In this document: positions 1-8,367 of the stretch, piece after piece
How positions within the stretch are numbered: position 1 is the stretch's first letter
Layout: every line of letters begins with the position of its first letter
Translations under genes and position numbers: made by a program
Notes under the pieces: model-generated
Databases searched by the model: none
Seen by the model: only the letters and a program-made list of their open reading frames with translations
Told to the model about the DNA's origin: nothing
Source of the DNA: Bacteroidia bacterium
GTDB lineage: Bacteria > Bacteroidota > Bacteroidia > J057
Length of the DNA stretch: 64,000 nucleotides
Assembly (NCBI GenBank): GCA_033391075.1
Contig: JAWPMV010000005.1
Location: 62,001-126,000, forward strand
Direction of reading: 5' to 3'

Positions 1-1
1 T

Positions 2-2299
2 CTTGGCGAATTGCTTCAATACCTGATTCCCACTTTTCACTCTACCCATCAGACTATTTCAGATGGAACCGACCACATTGATCCTATTTCTTTAAGAGGC
101 TTAGGTCCGGATCAGGTGTTAATTCTGATAAATGGGAAGCGCTTTCATACGAGTTCTTTGGTGAATGTGAATGGAACCATTGCGAGGGGGGCTGTAAGTA
201 CCGACATCAATGTAATTCCTTTGGCAATGGTAGAGCGAGTAGAGATCCTGAAGAATGGAGCTTCTACTCTTTACGGATCTGATGCTGTAGCAGGGGTAAT
301 CAATATTGTATTGAAAAAAGATGTGAAACTCACAGAAGCCGGTATCCAGACAGGAGTTACCGGTCAGGGAGATGGCGTTTATAGTCGTATTTATGGAAGT
401 TCTGGTTTTGCTGTAGGCGAAAAGGGCTATGTACATGTAGGGGGCGAATATATTAACAGAGATCCCGTAAATCGATCAGGAGCTTATACAGGTTCTGTTT
501 ATGGAGATGAACGAGACAATAACCTGGGTGATTTCTTTGCGAATACGGGATACACAGATCAGAGAGTAATGTCTATTGGAAGTGCGGGAACCAGAGATGC
601 ACGGATTGTAGCTAATGTGAGCTTTCCCCTCAATGATTTTGCAGAAGTATATGGATATGCTGGTCGTAATTATCGCATTGGCAGAGCCAATGGCTTCTAC
701 CGTTTTCCTCAAAATGAAGCAAGGGTTATTTCACAAATCTATCCCTACGGATTTTCTCCCAGCATACGCACAGACATCGTAGACAACTACATCACGGTAG
801 GTGTTAGGGGTAAGATTGATGCCTGGACCCTCGACTTTAGCAATACCATAGGAGCCAACTCCCTGGATTTTACCATTCAAAACTCAAACAATGCCTCTTT
901 GGGACTAGCCTCCCCTACCCAGGCCTATGCGGGGGGATTCCGTTCCAGACAGAATAATACCAACTTCAATGCATATCGGGGATTTCGTCCGGTTTCAGGA
1001 GTAGATACCCTGACCCTGAAATTTGGAGGAGTGTTCCGGGATGAGGGCTACGAAATTGTACATGGAGAAGATGCCTCCTGGGTTCAAGGGACTGATACTA
1101 CCAGTACAGGTTCATTACGGGCGGCTGGCATTCAGGTCTTTCCCGGCTTTCAACCCATCAATGCCATCAAAGGAGACAGAGCAAATGTTTCTACCTATGC
1201 TGGAGTGGATATTGATATCTCCAAGAATCTATTCCTGGCGGGAACTATGAGATATGAAGCTTTTAGTGAATTCGGAGATAATTTTAGTTGGAAAATTTCA
1301 GCTCGCTATAAGTATCGCTGGCTAAGTCTGCGATCTACCTTTAGTACAGGCTTTCGTGCTCCCTCTCTCCACCAGGTGTACTTCAATAATGTGAGTTTGC
1401 AGTTTATTGGAGAAACCCCTTTGAGAGTAGGAACCTTTGGCAACAATAGCGCAGTTTCCAGAGCATTTGGGATTCCTAGTTTGAAGCCGGAAATTTCTGA
1501 AAACCTCACCTTTGGGTTCGTTATCAAGCCTTCCGTAGATCAAAACCTTTCTATCACCGGAGACTTCTACCAAATTGACATCAGAGATCGTATTGTTTTG
1601 TCCGGTAGACTAAATGCACTTGATGGAAGTGGGGGCCCAAGTTCTTTCTTCACGATTCTGGATCCATTGGGAGTTGGGGCTGCCCAGTTTTTTTCAAATG
1701 CGATTGACACACGTACACGAGGATTTGATTTGGCCATTACTTACAAAGGAATAAAACTCAATAGAGGGGAATTGGATTTATCCCTGAATTCAAACTTTAC
1801 TGAAACTCAAGTCGCTTCTGAAATCACTACTCCTGATCTTCTTATCGGAAAAGAAGAACTCTTTTTCAATAGAGAAGAAAGATCTCGCCTTGAGGTAGCA
1901 TCTCCTGCCAATAAGATCATTTTCATTGCCAATTATCAGATAGGCAGACTTCAAATCCGTGGACAACTCACTAGCTTTGGAAGCGTGCAGTATATCCATC
2001 CATCAGATGGCAGTCAAGGTTCCTGGGTGCTCAATGAACTCAGCGGCCAGATTGAATCCAGAGATCAGGTCTTTAGCCCAAAGGCCATCGGAGATTTGGA
2101 ATTTTCTTATAGCTTCCCCAGTGGTAAAAGCGGTGAAATCCGGCTGGCTCTGGGAGCTCATAATATACTGAATACGTATCCGGACCAACATACTCACTCA
2201 GCGAACATTAGCTCGGGAAGATTCCCATATAGCAGACGTGTTCAGCAGTTTGGCGTAAACGGCTTTTCAGGATATCTGAAGTGTTCAGCAACCCTATAA
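2..2299 (+). CDS. TonB-dependent receptor, 5'-truncated by window edge
   Basis: Outer-membrane TonB-dependent receptor for active uptake of a ligand that cannot be told from sequence. The reading frame is open from base 2, so the N-terminus (signal peptide, TonB box, start of the plug) lies outside the window. The plug domain is visible in the first ~110 residues: SLRGLGPDQVLILINGKR, then the conserved VERVEILKNGASTLYGSDAV and AGVINIVLKK. The remaining ~650 residues are alternating amphipathic strands typical of a 22-strand barrel. The C-terminus lacks the usual terminal aromatic: the last residues are GYLKCSATL, preceded by a region that looks like the last strands. No neighbouring gene indicates a substrate. 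Confidence 0.93.
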   Translation, partial: LGELLQYLIPTFHSTHQTISDGTDHIDPISLRGLGPDQVLILINGKRFHTSSLVNVNGTIARGAVSTDINVIPLAMVERVEILKNGASTLYGSDAVAGVINIVLKKDVKLTEAGIQTGVTGQGDGVYSRIYGSSGFAVGEKGYVHVGGEYINRDPVNRSGAYTGSVYGDERDNNLGDFFANTGYTDQRVMSIGSAGTRDARIVANVSFPLNDFAEVYGYAGRNYRIGRANGFYRFPQNEARVISQIYPYGFSPSIRTDIVDNYITVGVRGKIDAWTLDFSNTIGANSLDFTIQNSNNASLGLASPTQAYAGGFRSRQNNTNFNAYRGFRPVSGVDTLTLKFGGVFRDEGYEIVHGEDASWVQGTDTTSTGSLRAAGIQVFPGFQPINAIKGDRANVSTYAGVDIDISKNLFLAGTMRYEAFSEFGDNFSWKISARYKYRWLSLRSTFSTGFRAPSLHQVYFNNVSLQFIGETPLRVGTFGNNSAVSRAFGIPSLKPEISENLTFGFVIKPSVDQNLSITGDFYQIDIRDRIVLSGRLNALDGSGGPSSFFTILDPLGVGAAQFFSNAIDTRTRGFDLAITYKGIKLNRGELDLSLNSNFTETQVASEITTPDLLIGKEELFFNREERSRLEVASPANKIIFIANYQIGRLQIRGQLTSFGSVQYIHPSDGSQGSWVLNELSGQIESRDQVFSPKAIGDLEFSYSFPSGKSGEIRLALGAHNILNTYPDQHTHSANISSGRFPYSRRVQQFGVNGFSGYLKCSATL

Positions 2300-2321
2300 A
2301 ACCTGGCCTACACCCGGTTTA

Positions 2322-2364
2322 CCCCTATGTGTCTCTTTTGAGATACGTAGGGGAATTTTTTTTT
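2322..2364 (+). terminator. Intrinsic terminator of the TonB receptor gene
   Basis: A 14-bp stem, CCCCTATGTGTCTC (2322) pairing with GAGATACGTAGGGG (2340-2353) with two G-U type mismatches, has a TTTT loop and is followed by AA and nine T residues. It starts 22 bp after the receptor stop codon. Confidence 0.85.
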
Positions 2365-2371
2365 ATTAATT

Positions 2372-2414
2372 GGCTAACAGAAATGCTGTCACAGTGAGCG
2401 AAGTCGAAAGTCTC
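2372..2414. repeat. 43-bp direct repeat, copy 1
   Basis: GGCTAA followed by the exact 34-bp block 2381-2414 (core CTGTCACAGTGAGCGAAGTC). The second copy begins exactly 232 bp downstream at 2604. The core resembles REP-like repeats scattered through Bacteroidota genomes. The repeats flank the hairpin element at 2471-2580. Confidence 0.85.
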
Positions 2415-2470
2415 TCTCTTTTTCTTTGTGACAGGCTTTTAATTTAGGAGGGTAATTAGGAGATCTCTTT

Positions 2471-2580
2471 CCCCTTTTTTAGAAAAAGGGGCAAAAATCG
2501 CATCGCCCAAAGCCAGCCCTGCATGCCGCCCCAGTTCCCGATGGGCGCTGCCGGGCCATCGCGCATGTGCAGACTTCGAT
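2471..2580. repeat. Dispersed hairpin-led repeat element, copy A
   Basis: Begins with a hairpin (CCCCTTTTTT, AG, AAAAAGGGG at 2471-2491), then GCAAAAATCG, a CCAGCC..GC..G.CCGCCCC block and GGGCCATCGCGC. The same order of blocks recurs at 50680-50790, in the same orientation relative to the window, with lower identity between them. The G+C-rich core stands out from the A+T-rich surroundings. A minus-strand open frame crosses it but shows no protein family. Confidence 0.6.
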
Positions 2581-2603
2581 TTCTTTAGAATGGTTTTTTT
2601 TGA

Positions 2604-2646
2604 GGCTAATATAAATGCTGTCACAGTGAGCGAAGTCGAAAGTCTC
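2604..2646. repeat. 43-bp direct repeat, copy 2
   Basis: Same 34-bp block as 2381-2414 (here 2613-2646), preceded by GGCTAATAT instead of GGCTAACAG. With copy 1 it brackets about 190 bp that hold the hairpin element. Confidence 0.85.
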
Positions 2647-2687
2647 ATTCTTTATTCAAATGTAAAGGAAGCAACAGGTGTATATCT

Positions 2688-3155
2688 TTATCCATATTCC
2701 TCAATCAGACCAAATTGCCAAAGGTGGTATCGGCAGTGCTGATAGTGAAAGAGTTCCAACTCCGCAAAGCTCAGACTTCCCATTATGGGGTTGAAGGGGA
2801 TATGGTCAGGATTGGCTTCAAAGAAATCGTAAAATCGTTGTATAGCGAAGGGGATTTGTTCCAAGGCTTCTTCCAAAGAAGCATATTTCAGCTTTCCGAC
2901 TTCTGCATCATCTTTTGGGAAATGTTTAAAAACGGCACCATTAGCGATGAATTGCTTAAACTTCAATTGACCTTTGCTGGGTTCTTCCGGTGCTTCTCCA
3001 TAATTTTTAACACTGGATTTGATGATCCAGGTAAGATGCTCAACCATATGTTGGGCAGTCATGATCCCAAATGAGGGCTTGCTGTCTTTGCTTAACTTTT
3101 GTAAAAGGCTAGATAGCTCTGTGGATAGGAAATCTTTGTGAGTAATAGTTGACAT
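2688..3155 (-). CDS. DinB-like / DUF1569-type protein
   Basis: 155-residue soluble protein that looks like a DinB-superfamily four-helix bundle of the DUF1569 type, also found as an extra domain in oxepin-CoA hydrolase entries. The supporting motifs are MTAQHMVEHL near residue 32, a second cluster NPIMGSLSFAE, and a C-terminal HYQHCRYHLWQFGL that supplies the His residues expected for a DinB-type metal site. Enzymatic activity is unknown. It is alone, with the repeat island downstream and the thiosulfate module upstream on the same strand, 66 bp from tsdA; co-transcription with tsdA is possible. Confidence 0.75.
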   Translation of the reverse strand: MSTITHKDFLSTELSSLLQKLSKDSKPSFGIMTAQHMVEHLTWIIKSSVKNYGEAPEEPSKGQLKFKQFIANGAVFKHFPKDDAEVGKLKYASLEEALEQIPFAIQRFYDFFEANPDHIPFNPIMGSLSFAELELFHYQHCRYHLWQFGLIEEYG

Positions 3156-3221
3156 CTCGATCTTTATTTCAAGATAATCCTATAAACTCTGCAACAGATT
3201 AAACCAGGATAAAAACGTCTT

Positions 3222-4235
3222 TTATTTACTTTTCTGTAAATCGTATTCCTCTTTGTAATATTGAATGATGGGAGGAAATGGTCCAAATTTATGTTGTTCG
3301 GGAGAAAAATTATCTGTCCAGGGACCATAAGGAGTAGATACCGGTTTTAAGGTTTTGTCAGGGAAATCGGCCTGAAGATTAGCTTTGGCAGGCCGCTCAA
3401 AGGTATTGATATAAGAAGCGACATGGTAGGCTTCCTCATCCGTCAATACGGGATTATCCCAGCTTGCACCGAAAGGCATATTCGCTTTGATAAACTGTGC
3501 GGCAGTAAGGACGCGATTCATCCCTGCACCATTATTATATGAATCCTTCCCTCCTATGGGAGGATAAAGATAGCCGCTAAATTCTGCACCTGGAATGGGA
3601 ATTCCTTCTCCCTTTTCCTGATGACAAACCAAACAATGGAGTTGATACAAATTCTTTCCCTTCAGGGTATCTGCCTTGAATTCAGGAATCTCAATCTTTA
3701 CATAGCCTTTGTACCTCTTTTCCTCCTCCGCCGGCACATCCTCACTCAGCCATTTCATATAGGCGATAATGGCTTGCATTTCCCGACTGTCTTCCTCCAT
3801 GATGCGGCCATTCATACTCCTTTCCATACATCCATTGATTCTTTCTTCCAGACTTCCTATTTTATTTTCTCTTCCCCGAAATTGAGGAAAGCGATTATAA
3901 ACCCCCACAAATGATCCTGCGCCTATTTTCCTTCCACCGCCTAAATGACAGTTATTGCAACTTAGGTTATTGCCTGCAAAGCGCATTTTTTTTTCTTTTG
4001 CCAGGGGACCTATCTTTTCGGAGGTTTCTGTAATCAGGATATACCCATACTTAATTTTGGCTCCTTCTTCACCGGGAGGGAGATCTGACTCAATACTCTT
4101 TAACTTCCACTGTTTTTCCCTGGGAAAATTTTCGTGAAGAATACTTGGATAAGCTGCGTGAAGCATCCAAAAACTAAAAAGACCCAGAGATAGTCCTACA
4201 AAAAAGTAGAGAAATTTTAAATACTTACTATTCAT
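3222..4235 (-). CDS. tsdA: Diheme c-type cytochrome, TsdA-like thiosulfate dehydrogenase
   Basis: Probably a periplasmic thiosulfate dehydrogenase that couples two thiosulfates to tetrathionate, or the reverse. An N-terminal hydrophobic helix (residues 8-28) acts as signal or anchor. There are two heme-binding sites, CNNCH (Cys93/Cys96/His97) and CLVCH (Cys201/Cys204/His205). The block EERINGCMERSMNG contains Cys136, which matches the unusual Cys axial ligand of TsdA heme 1. Met253 in ANMPFG, next to Lys250, is in the right place for the heme 2 ligand. The length (337) fits the family. It is transcribed 83 bp after the DsrE-like gene at 4319-4996, so the two probably work together. A plain SoxX-like or electron-transfer cytochrome role cannot be excluded. 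Confidence 0.82.
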   Translation of the reverse strand: MNSKYLKFLYFFVGLSLGLFSFWMLHAAYPSILHENFPREKQWKLKSIESDLPPGEEGAKIKYGYILITETSEKIGPLAKEKKMRFAGNNLSCNNCHLGGGRKIGAGSFVGVYNRFPQFRGRENKIGSLEERINGCMERSMNGRIMEEDSREMQAIIAYMKWLSEDVPAEEEKRYKGYVKIEIPEFKADTLKGKNLYQLHCLVCHQEKGEGIPIPGAEFSGYLYPPIGGKDSYNNGAGMNRVLTAAQFIKANMPFGASWDNPVLTDEEAYHVASYINTFERPAKANLQADFPDKTLKPVSTPYGPWTDNFSPEQHKFGPFPPIIQYYKEEYDLQKSK

Positions 4236-4318
4236 AGCCAGAAAATCCTGCTCGTTTTGTACAAGAAATATGAGCCATCTCCTTTCCAGGTAGATGGCTC
4301 AGGAAATATATAGATAGC

Positions 4319-4996
4319 TTACCCTCCTGCATAAATATATCCGCATCCCATCTCCTGGGCTCTACCAAGGGCCCATACACCGGAAGGAACCGCCTGAACT
4401 CCGGGAAGAATTCCTGCATCCCATTCTGCCTTTACGTCCTCTGGCTTCATATTCATTGATTGAGCCATTACTCCACTGTAAAAAGTCAGTGCAAGATCGC
4501 ATACACAAAACATAGCTCCTCTATCCTGCATTTTTTTGATTCCATCTATGACTGGAATTGGAAAATCTCCTTCCTTTGGGGTGTAGTAAGGATTGCGAAT
4601 TGCTGGTTTTTGAGTAGTGTTGTCATTGATCCCAAAAATTTCTCCAAATTTATACTTGGCCCAAAGCTCATCTTTCATAGCGAAAGGAATGGCATTGTGC
4701 CTCAATACACATAATCCCGTCATATTGGAATCATCTACTCCTGTTTGATTGTTTGTCATATAAAAGGCCCAGGTCCAAATAATAGGAAATGCATCATGTG
4801 GTTCAGGTCCATCATAGGCAATACGATGCTCTCCTTTAAGCCCCTTTTTTAACCAGTCTTCTGCATCTCCAACAAGGGCTGGGTTGATGGGACTTGCTGC
4901 TTGCATGATAGCAGGTAGAGTTCCCAGGCTTGCCATAGTGGTCCCTGCTACAAATTTGCCTAGAAATTGTCTTCTGTTCGTGTGTACTTTGTTCAT
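4319..4996 (-). CDS. Tat-exported DsrE/DsrF-like sulfur protein
   Basis: 225-residue protein with a twin-arginine leader (TNRRQFLGKF, Arg8-Arg9, then a hydrophobic stretch ending near residue 33), which places the folded protein in the periplasm. The mature part resembles the DsrE-like fold used for persulfide relay: candidate cysteines are Cys164 and Cys166 in AMFCVCDLAL, with Cys96 and Cys218 also present. The C-terminal SGVWALGRAQEMGCGY block is typical of exported members of this family. It lies directly upstream of the tsdA-like cytochrome. From this I infer that it binds or carries a sulfane-sulfur intermediate, although no member of this exact arrangement is known to me to be characterised. 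Confidence 0.78.
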   Translation of the reverse strand: MNKVHTNRRQFLGKFVAGTTMASLGTLPAIMQAASPINPALVGDAEDWLKKGLKGEHRIAYDGPEPHDAFPIIWTWAFYMTNNQTGVDDSNMTGLCVLRHNAIPFAMKDELWAKYKFGEIFGINDNTTQKPAIRNPYYTPKEGDFPIPVIDGIKKMQDRGAMFCVCDLALTFYSGVMAQSMNMKPEDVKAEWDAGILPGVQAVPSGVWALGRAQEMGCGYIYAGG

Positions 4997-5472
4997 GTTT
5001 AAGTGAAGTTTTTGATTAAAAAATAGGGTGAACGATTCCAGGAGAATTTCAAGAAATGAAATCCAGTATGGGTTTCGCAGACTACCTGCCTGCTTAAGCA
5101 GGTATCACGGAAATTGATTACTAGCGTATTATATGTTTAGTATTGATTCACATAATTTTTGGCATTAAAGTATTCTGTGCAATAGCCAGAAAGTTCTGAC
5201 GTAGCACGTCTTTAATTATTTAATGTGTACGGGAAAAGCGGGGGAATTTGGAGATTCTTAGGTGTGGCTCAGGGTTATGATAAGAGACTGACTTTTGTGC
5301 CAAATTCCCATAAAGACTTTTGCAATAAGTCTTATTTGAACAATCGTATCTTCCGATAATATAGATAAATTAATAAGCATTGGCAAGCACTATTACTGCT
5401 TATTGATAATTTATTCAGCTAAAACAGAAAATTATTATTGTTTTTTTTCAGTATTTACAGGAAAGGATTATT
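4997..5472. promoter_or_regulatory. 476-bp gene-free upstream region of the thiosulfate module
   Basis: No coding gene recognised. It holds a 14-bp perfect palindrome CCTGCTTAAGCAGG (5089-5102), an inverted repeat AAGACTT/AAGTCTT with a 7-bp gap (5313-5333), and GACTTTTG repeated directly about 25 bp apart (near 5290 and 5315). The region lies upstream of the DsrE/tsdA pair and downstream of the S41 peptidase on the same strand, so the palindromes are candidate operators for the thiosulfate genes. No firm promoter box could be assigned. Confidence 0.4.
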
Positions 5473-6897
5473 TTATTTTGGATGGATCAGTTTGGAAAGC
5501 ACATATTCTTTTTTGCTATTCTTTCGATCTAAATAATCCTTTATAGTCTGCTGCACTTCGTAATCTGGCATCACTCCCCTACTCTTTTCTTCAGGCTCAA
5601 CATTTAGCCTGAAATGAACGGCTGGAATGGAAATTTTTATCCGGGAATGAGGCAGTTTAATTTCTGTCGAATAGCCACTGACATTTCCTTCATAAGCTCC
5701 GCCAGTCTCCTCTCCTATAAATATAGCCCTCTCAGTCATTTTGAGCATGCTCGCAAATTCTGCTCCCCCACTAAAGGTCACTCCTCCAATCAATGCATAT
5801 ACTTTTCCTTCATAGATCAAATCTTTCTCAGGTTTGGTGAATCCCTGATCCGAGTAATAGTCACTTTGCAGGCTAAAATCTCCTCTTAATGCTCTATTTT
5901 TTTCCATTTTCCATTGATCAAAGGCTCGTACTTTTTTGCCGATGTGTTTTTCAAAAAACTCTGGATATGTTGAGACAAAGGCATATTTCTGGAAAGCTTG
6001 AGGACTTAAATAACTCATAAGAAGATTCTCATGCCCTTCTGTGCCTCCTCCATTGTATTGAATATCTATGATCAAATGTTTGATTTTCTGCTCCTTAATG
6101 GTCTGAAAGTGAGCCTTTAATCTCTTTGCATAGGCTTCTGCTTCCCGGGAAAAGCCATTTACTGCCAAATAAGCAATGCTGTCCTCTATGATTTCAAAAT
6201 CAAAGGCCTTATGTCTGAGCACGGGAATATCCCAATAAGCATTTTTACTTTTGAGCTGAGTAGCTTTTATGGGAGCTAAGTTGATCGACTGAATTTTCTC
6301 CGACTTTCTTGCTTTAAAGCGGATTTCAAATTCTTCTTCTGGACCAAAAACGAGTCGATAATAGAGAGGGAATTGCCAACTCAGCCATTCATAAGCAGAA
6401 GTCCAATTAAATCCATCTGTAGGTATATAGGGAAGGACTTCCTCCATGATCTCTTCTATCTTGCGACCGTTTATGGATAGCAATTCTGCGCCTTTTATAG
6501 GGGCTATTTGCTCCTTGTCATAATACTGACTGAGGTAGGCTTTTTTGTTAAAAATTCGGATGCTCAATGGAAAAAAAACCGGCTTTGTACCCATTTGTAG
6601 AAGTGTCTTCCCAGGTAAACGGGCTTCTGTATGACCTTCATGCGTGAGGTACAAGAGAGCATTGATATGCTTGAAAAAATCAGGACGAGACATAGGGCTA
6701 AGTTCGGCTCTCAAACTGTCAACCTTTCGAGAAAAGTCCTTTGGAGAGAGGTGTAGCTTTATACCCTGATGTTTTTCTTCGAGATTTGCTACCAAATAGT
6801 CAAAGTCCTCCTGAATTTTCTCCAGGGAAAGGATTTTTTGAGAAAAAACAGGAAGCATATAAAACGCCATTAAACTGAAGCAGAAAATTCTTCTCAT
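5473..6897 (-). CDS. Exported S41-family serine peptidase
   Basis: 474-residue protein with a signal peptide (cleavage near FSQ, residue 20). The S41 catalytic core is in the second half: strand motif LIIDIQYNGGGTEGHEN (residues 275-291), the nucleophile region GGVTFSGGAEF with Ser376, and GEETGG with Glu397. An N-terminal helical region and a short PDZ-like segment (INGRKIEEI, residues 142-150) precede it. It belongs to the tail-specific or tricorn-like peptidases that act in the envelope; the substrate is unknown. The AraC-type regulator gene ends 68 bp upstream on the same strand, so the two may be co-transcribed or the regulator may control this gene. Confidence 0.88.
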   Translation of the reverse strand: MRRIFCFSLMAFYMLPVFSQKILSLEKIQEDFDYLVANLEEKHQGIKLHLSPKDFSRKVDSLRAELSPMSRPDFFKHINALLYLTHEGHTEARLPGKTLLQMGTKPVFFPLSIRIFNKKAYLSQYYDKEQIAPIKGAELLSINGRKIEEIMEEVLPYIPTDGFNWTSAYEWLSWQFPLYYRLVFGPEEEFEIRFKARKSEKIQSINLAPIKATQLKSKNAYWDIPVLRHKAFDFEIIEDSIAYLAVNGFSREAEAYAKRLKAHFQTIKEQKIKHLIIDIQYNGGGTEGHENLLMSYLSPQAFQKYAFVSTYPEFFEKHIGKKVRAFDQWKMEKNRALRGDFSLQSDYYSDQGFTKPEKDLIYEGKVYALIGGVTFSGGAEFASMLKMTERAIFIGEETGGAYEGNVSGYSTEIKLPHSRIKISIPAVHFRLNVEPEEKSRGVMPDYEVQQTIKDYLDRKNSKKEYVLSKLIHPK

Positions 6898-6965
6898 TAT
6901 TTTAAATCAGGTTTACTTAACAATGATAAGAATTAAGACTTTGTTAGACTTGTATGATCTTGACT

Positions 6966-7769
6966 TTAGTTTTTATAGAGACTTTTTTTATAGCTATTGG
7001 GAGAAAGGCCGATAAATTTCTTGAAGGTTTTGGAGAAATGTGCCTGGTCTGCAAAAGCAAAGTCATAGGCTATTCCGACAAGTTCACTCTCTTTTCGAAT
7101 CTGCTTTTTTGCTGCAAACACCTTTTTCATCAATACATAATTGATAGGAGACATCCCAAATTTGCGCCTGAAACTGCGAGAGAAATGGTATTTGTCCATG
7201 TGAACAAAATCCGCAAGGATCTCAAGGCTGAGTTTGTGTTTTAAATGCTGGTCGATATAAAGAATTAATTCAGACCATTTGGCATCTTTCTGGACAATAT
7301 CTTTTCCAGGGTGCAGCTTATCTGATTGAAGTAAGAGTTGGAGGAAATAGGGGAGAGAGTTTCTCAATGTTTGCCTACTATCAGCTTCTTTCATCCCTCT
7401 CTTAATGTCCTCAAAAGCTGCTAATACCTGAGCATTTGTATAGACACGCTGATGAAAGCTACTTTTCTTTCTCCCTAAATAGTGATCAACGATGTCCTGA
7501 GATAAATAGAGCGTATCAAATGAAAGATGCTGTTTGCCGGACTCAATAGGATTTGCGTGGATTTCGAAAGGATTGGTGAGAGAGATAGCATTCGCAGGGC
7601 AAAAAATGGATTCATTCGCCATCTTGATTGTTTCCAGCCCGCAACGGATAAAAGAAATGCAAAAACTCTCGTGATAATGCTCCGGGAATGCCTGAGATTG
7701 ATTGTGAATACTCAATAATTCCAAATTATCCATAGAGTGTAAACGCGTCCATTGTTCTTGCATAATCAT
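6966..7769 (-). CDS. AraC-family transcriptional regulator with cupin sensor
   Basis: 267 residues. The N-terminal half is an AraC-ligand (cupin) domain: FPEHYHESFCISFI and the Pro-rich strand NPFEIHANP. The C-terminal ~100 residues carry two HTH motifs, LSLEILADFVHMDKYHFSR and GIAYDFAFADQAHFSKTF, ending in the canonical IGLSPNSYKK. It probably binds a small effector. It is upstream of the S41 peptidase and divergent from the SRPBCC gene at 7897; an inverted pair ATCTTG/CAAGAT in the 127-bp divergent gap is a possible site. Met12 is an alternative start. Confidence 0.9.
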   Translation of the reverse strand: MIMQEQWTRLHSMDNLELLSIHNQSQAFPEHYHESFCISFIRCGLETIKMANESIFCPANAISLTNPFEIHANPIESGKQHLSFDTLYLSQDIVDHYLGRKKSSFHQRVYTNAQVLAAFEDIKRGMKEADSRQTLRNSLPYFLQLLLQSDKLHPGKDIVQKDAKWSELILYIDQHLKHKLSLEILADFVHMDKYHFSRSFRRKFGMSPINYVLMKKVFAAKKQIRKESELVGIAYDFAFADQAHFSKTFKKFIGLSPNSYKKSLYKN

Positions 7770-7896
7770 TCTGCTTCTTTAGCATTTAACGGCAAAATAC
7801 GGATCCCAGTTTTTAGAGGCTTGTACAATCTTGGCGAAATAAAATGGCAAGATGCTGTCCTATTTCTTTCTGCTTGATTGATATAAGCTAAAAATT

Positions 7897-8367
7897 ATGA
7901 AAGAAAACAGTCCTCAGAGAGGTACAATATTATCAGCATCGACTTTCATACAGGCTCCTCAGGAAAAAGTTTGGCAAGTGGTCCAGGAAATTGGAGATAT
8001 TCAATCCTTTCATCCCCTGATCAAAAAATCCTATCGGCTAAATGAGAAACATGGCCTGGGCGCGGAGCGGCATTGTGAATTGAAGCCGATGGGAGTTATG
8101 GATGAACAGATTATTTCCTGGAAGGAAGGAGAAGGATTCACCGCCAAAGTCATTGGAGGGAAAATGTTGCCACCTTGTGAATATATGTTGGGAGATCTGT
8201 CCTTGAAAGCAGAGGGAAGAGGCACGCGGGTGAGCTTCACTTTTAGGTATGCAATGAAGTTTGGCTTGCTGGGTAAAATCATGAATCACTTGCTTATCAA
8301 GCCTCAATTCAAAGCAGCACCCCTAAAGTATGTAGAAGGATTGAAAGTTTATGTAGAAAAGAATTGA
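7897..8367 (+). CDS. SRPBCC (START-like / polyketide cyclase) family protein
   Basis: 156-residue cytosolic protein of the helix-grip SRPBCC superfamily, which forms a hydrophobic ligand cavity. The opening strand STFIQAPQEKVWQVVQEI and following IQSFHPLIKKSYRL are typical, as is the long C-terminal helix (LIKPQFKAAPLKYVEGLKVY). The ligand is unknown. Its last 19 bp overlap the 3' end of the sigma-factor gene on the other strand, so the two genes converge tail to tail and must be read antisense to each other. Divergent from the AraC regulator. Confidence 0.8.
   Translation: MKENSPQRGTILSASTFIQAPQEKVWQVVQEIGDIQSFHPLIKKSYRLNEKHGLGAERHCELKPMGVMDEQIISWKEGEGFTAKVIGGKMLPPCEYMLGDLSLKAEGRGTRVSFTFRYAMKFGLLGKIMNHLLIKPQFKAAPLKYVEGLKVYVEKN

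Noticed and set aside
2439-2648. 69-residue minus-strand frame across the repeat island
   Set aside because: It lies wholly on the dispersed element and 43-bp repeats, with no protein-like pattern or start context.
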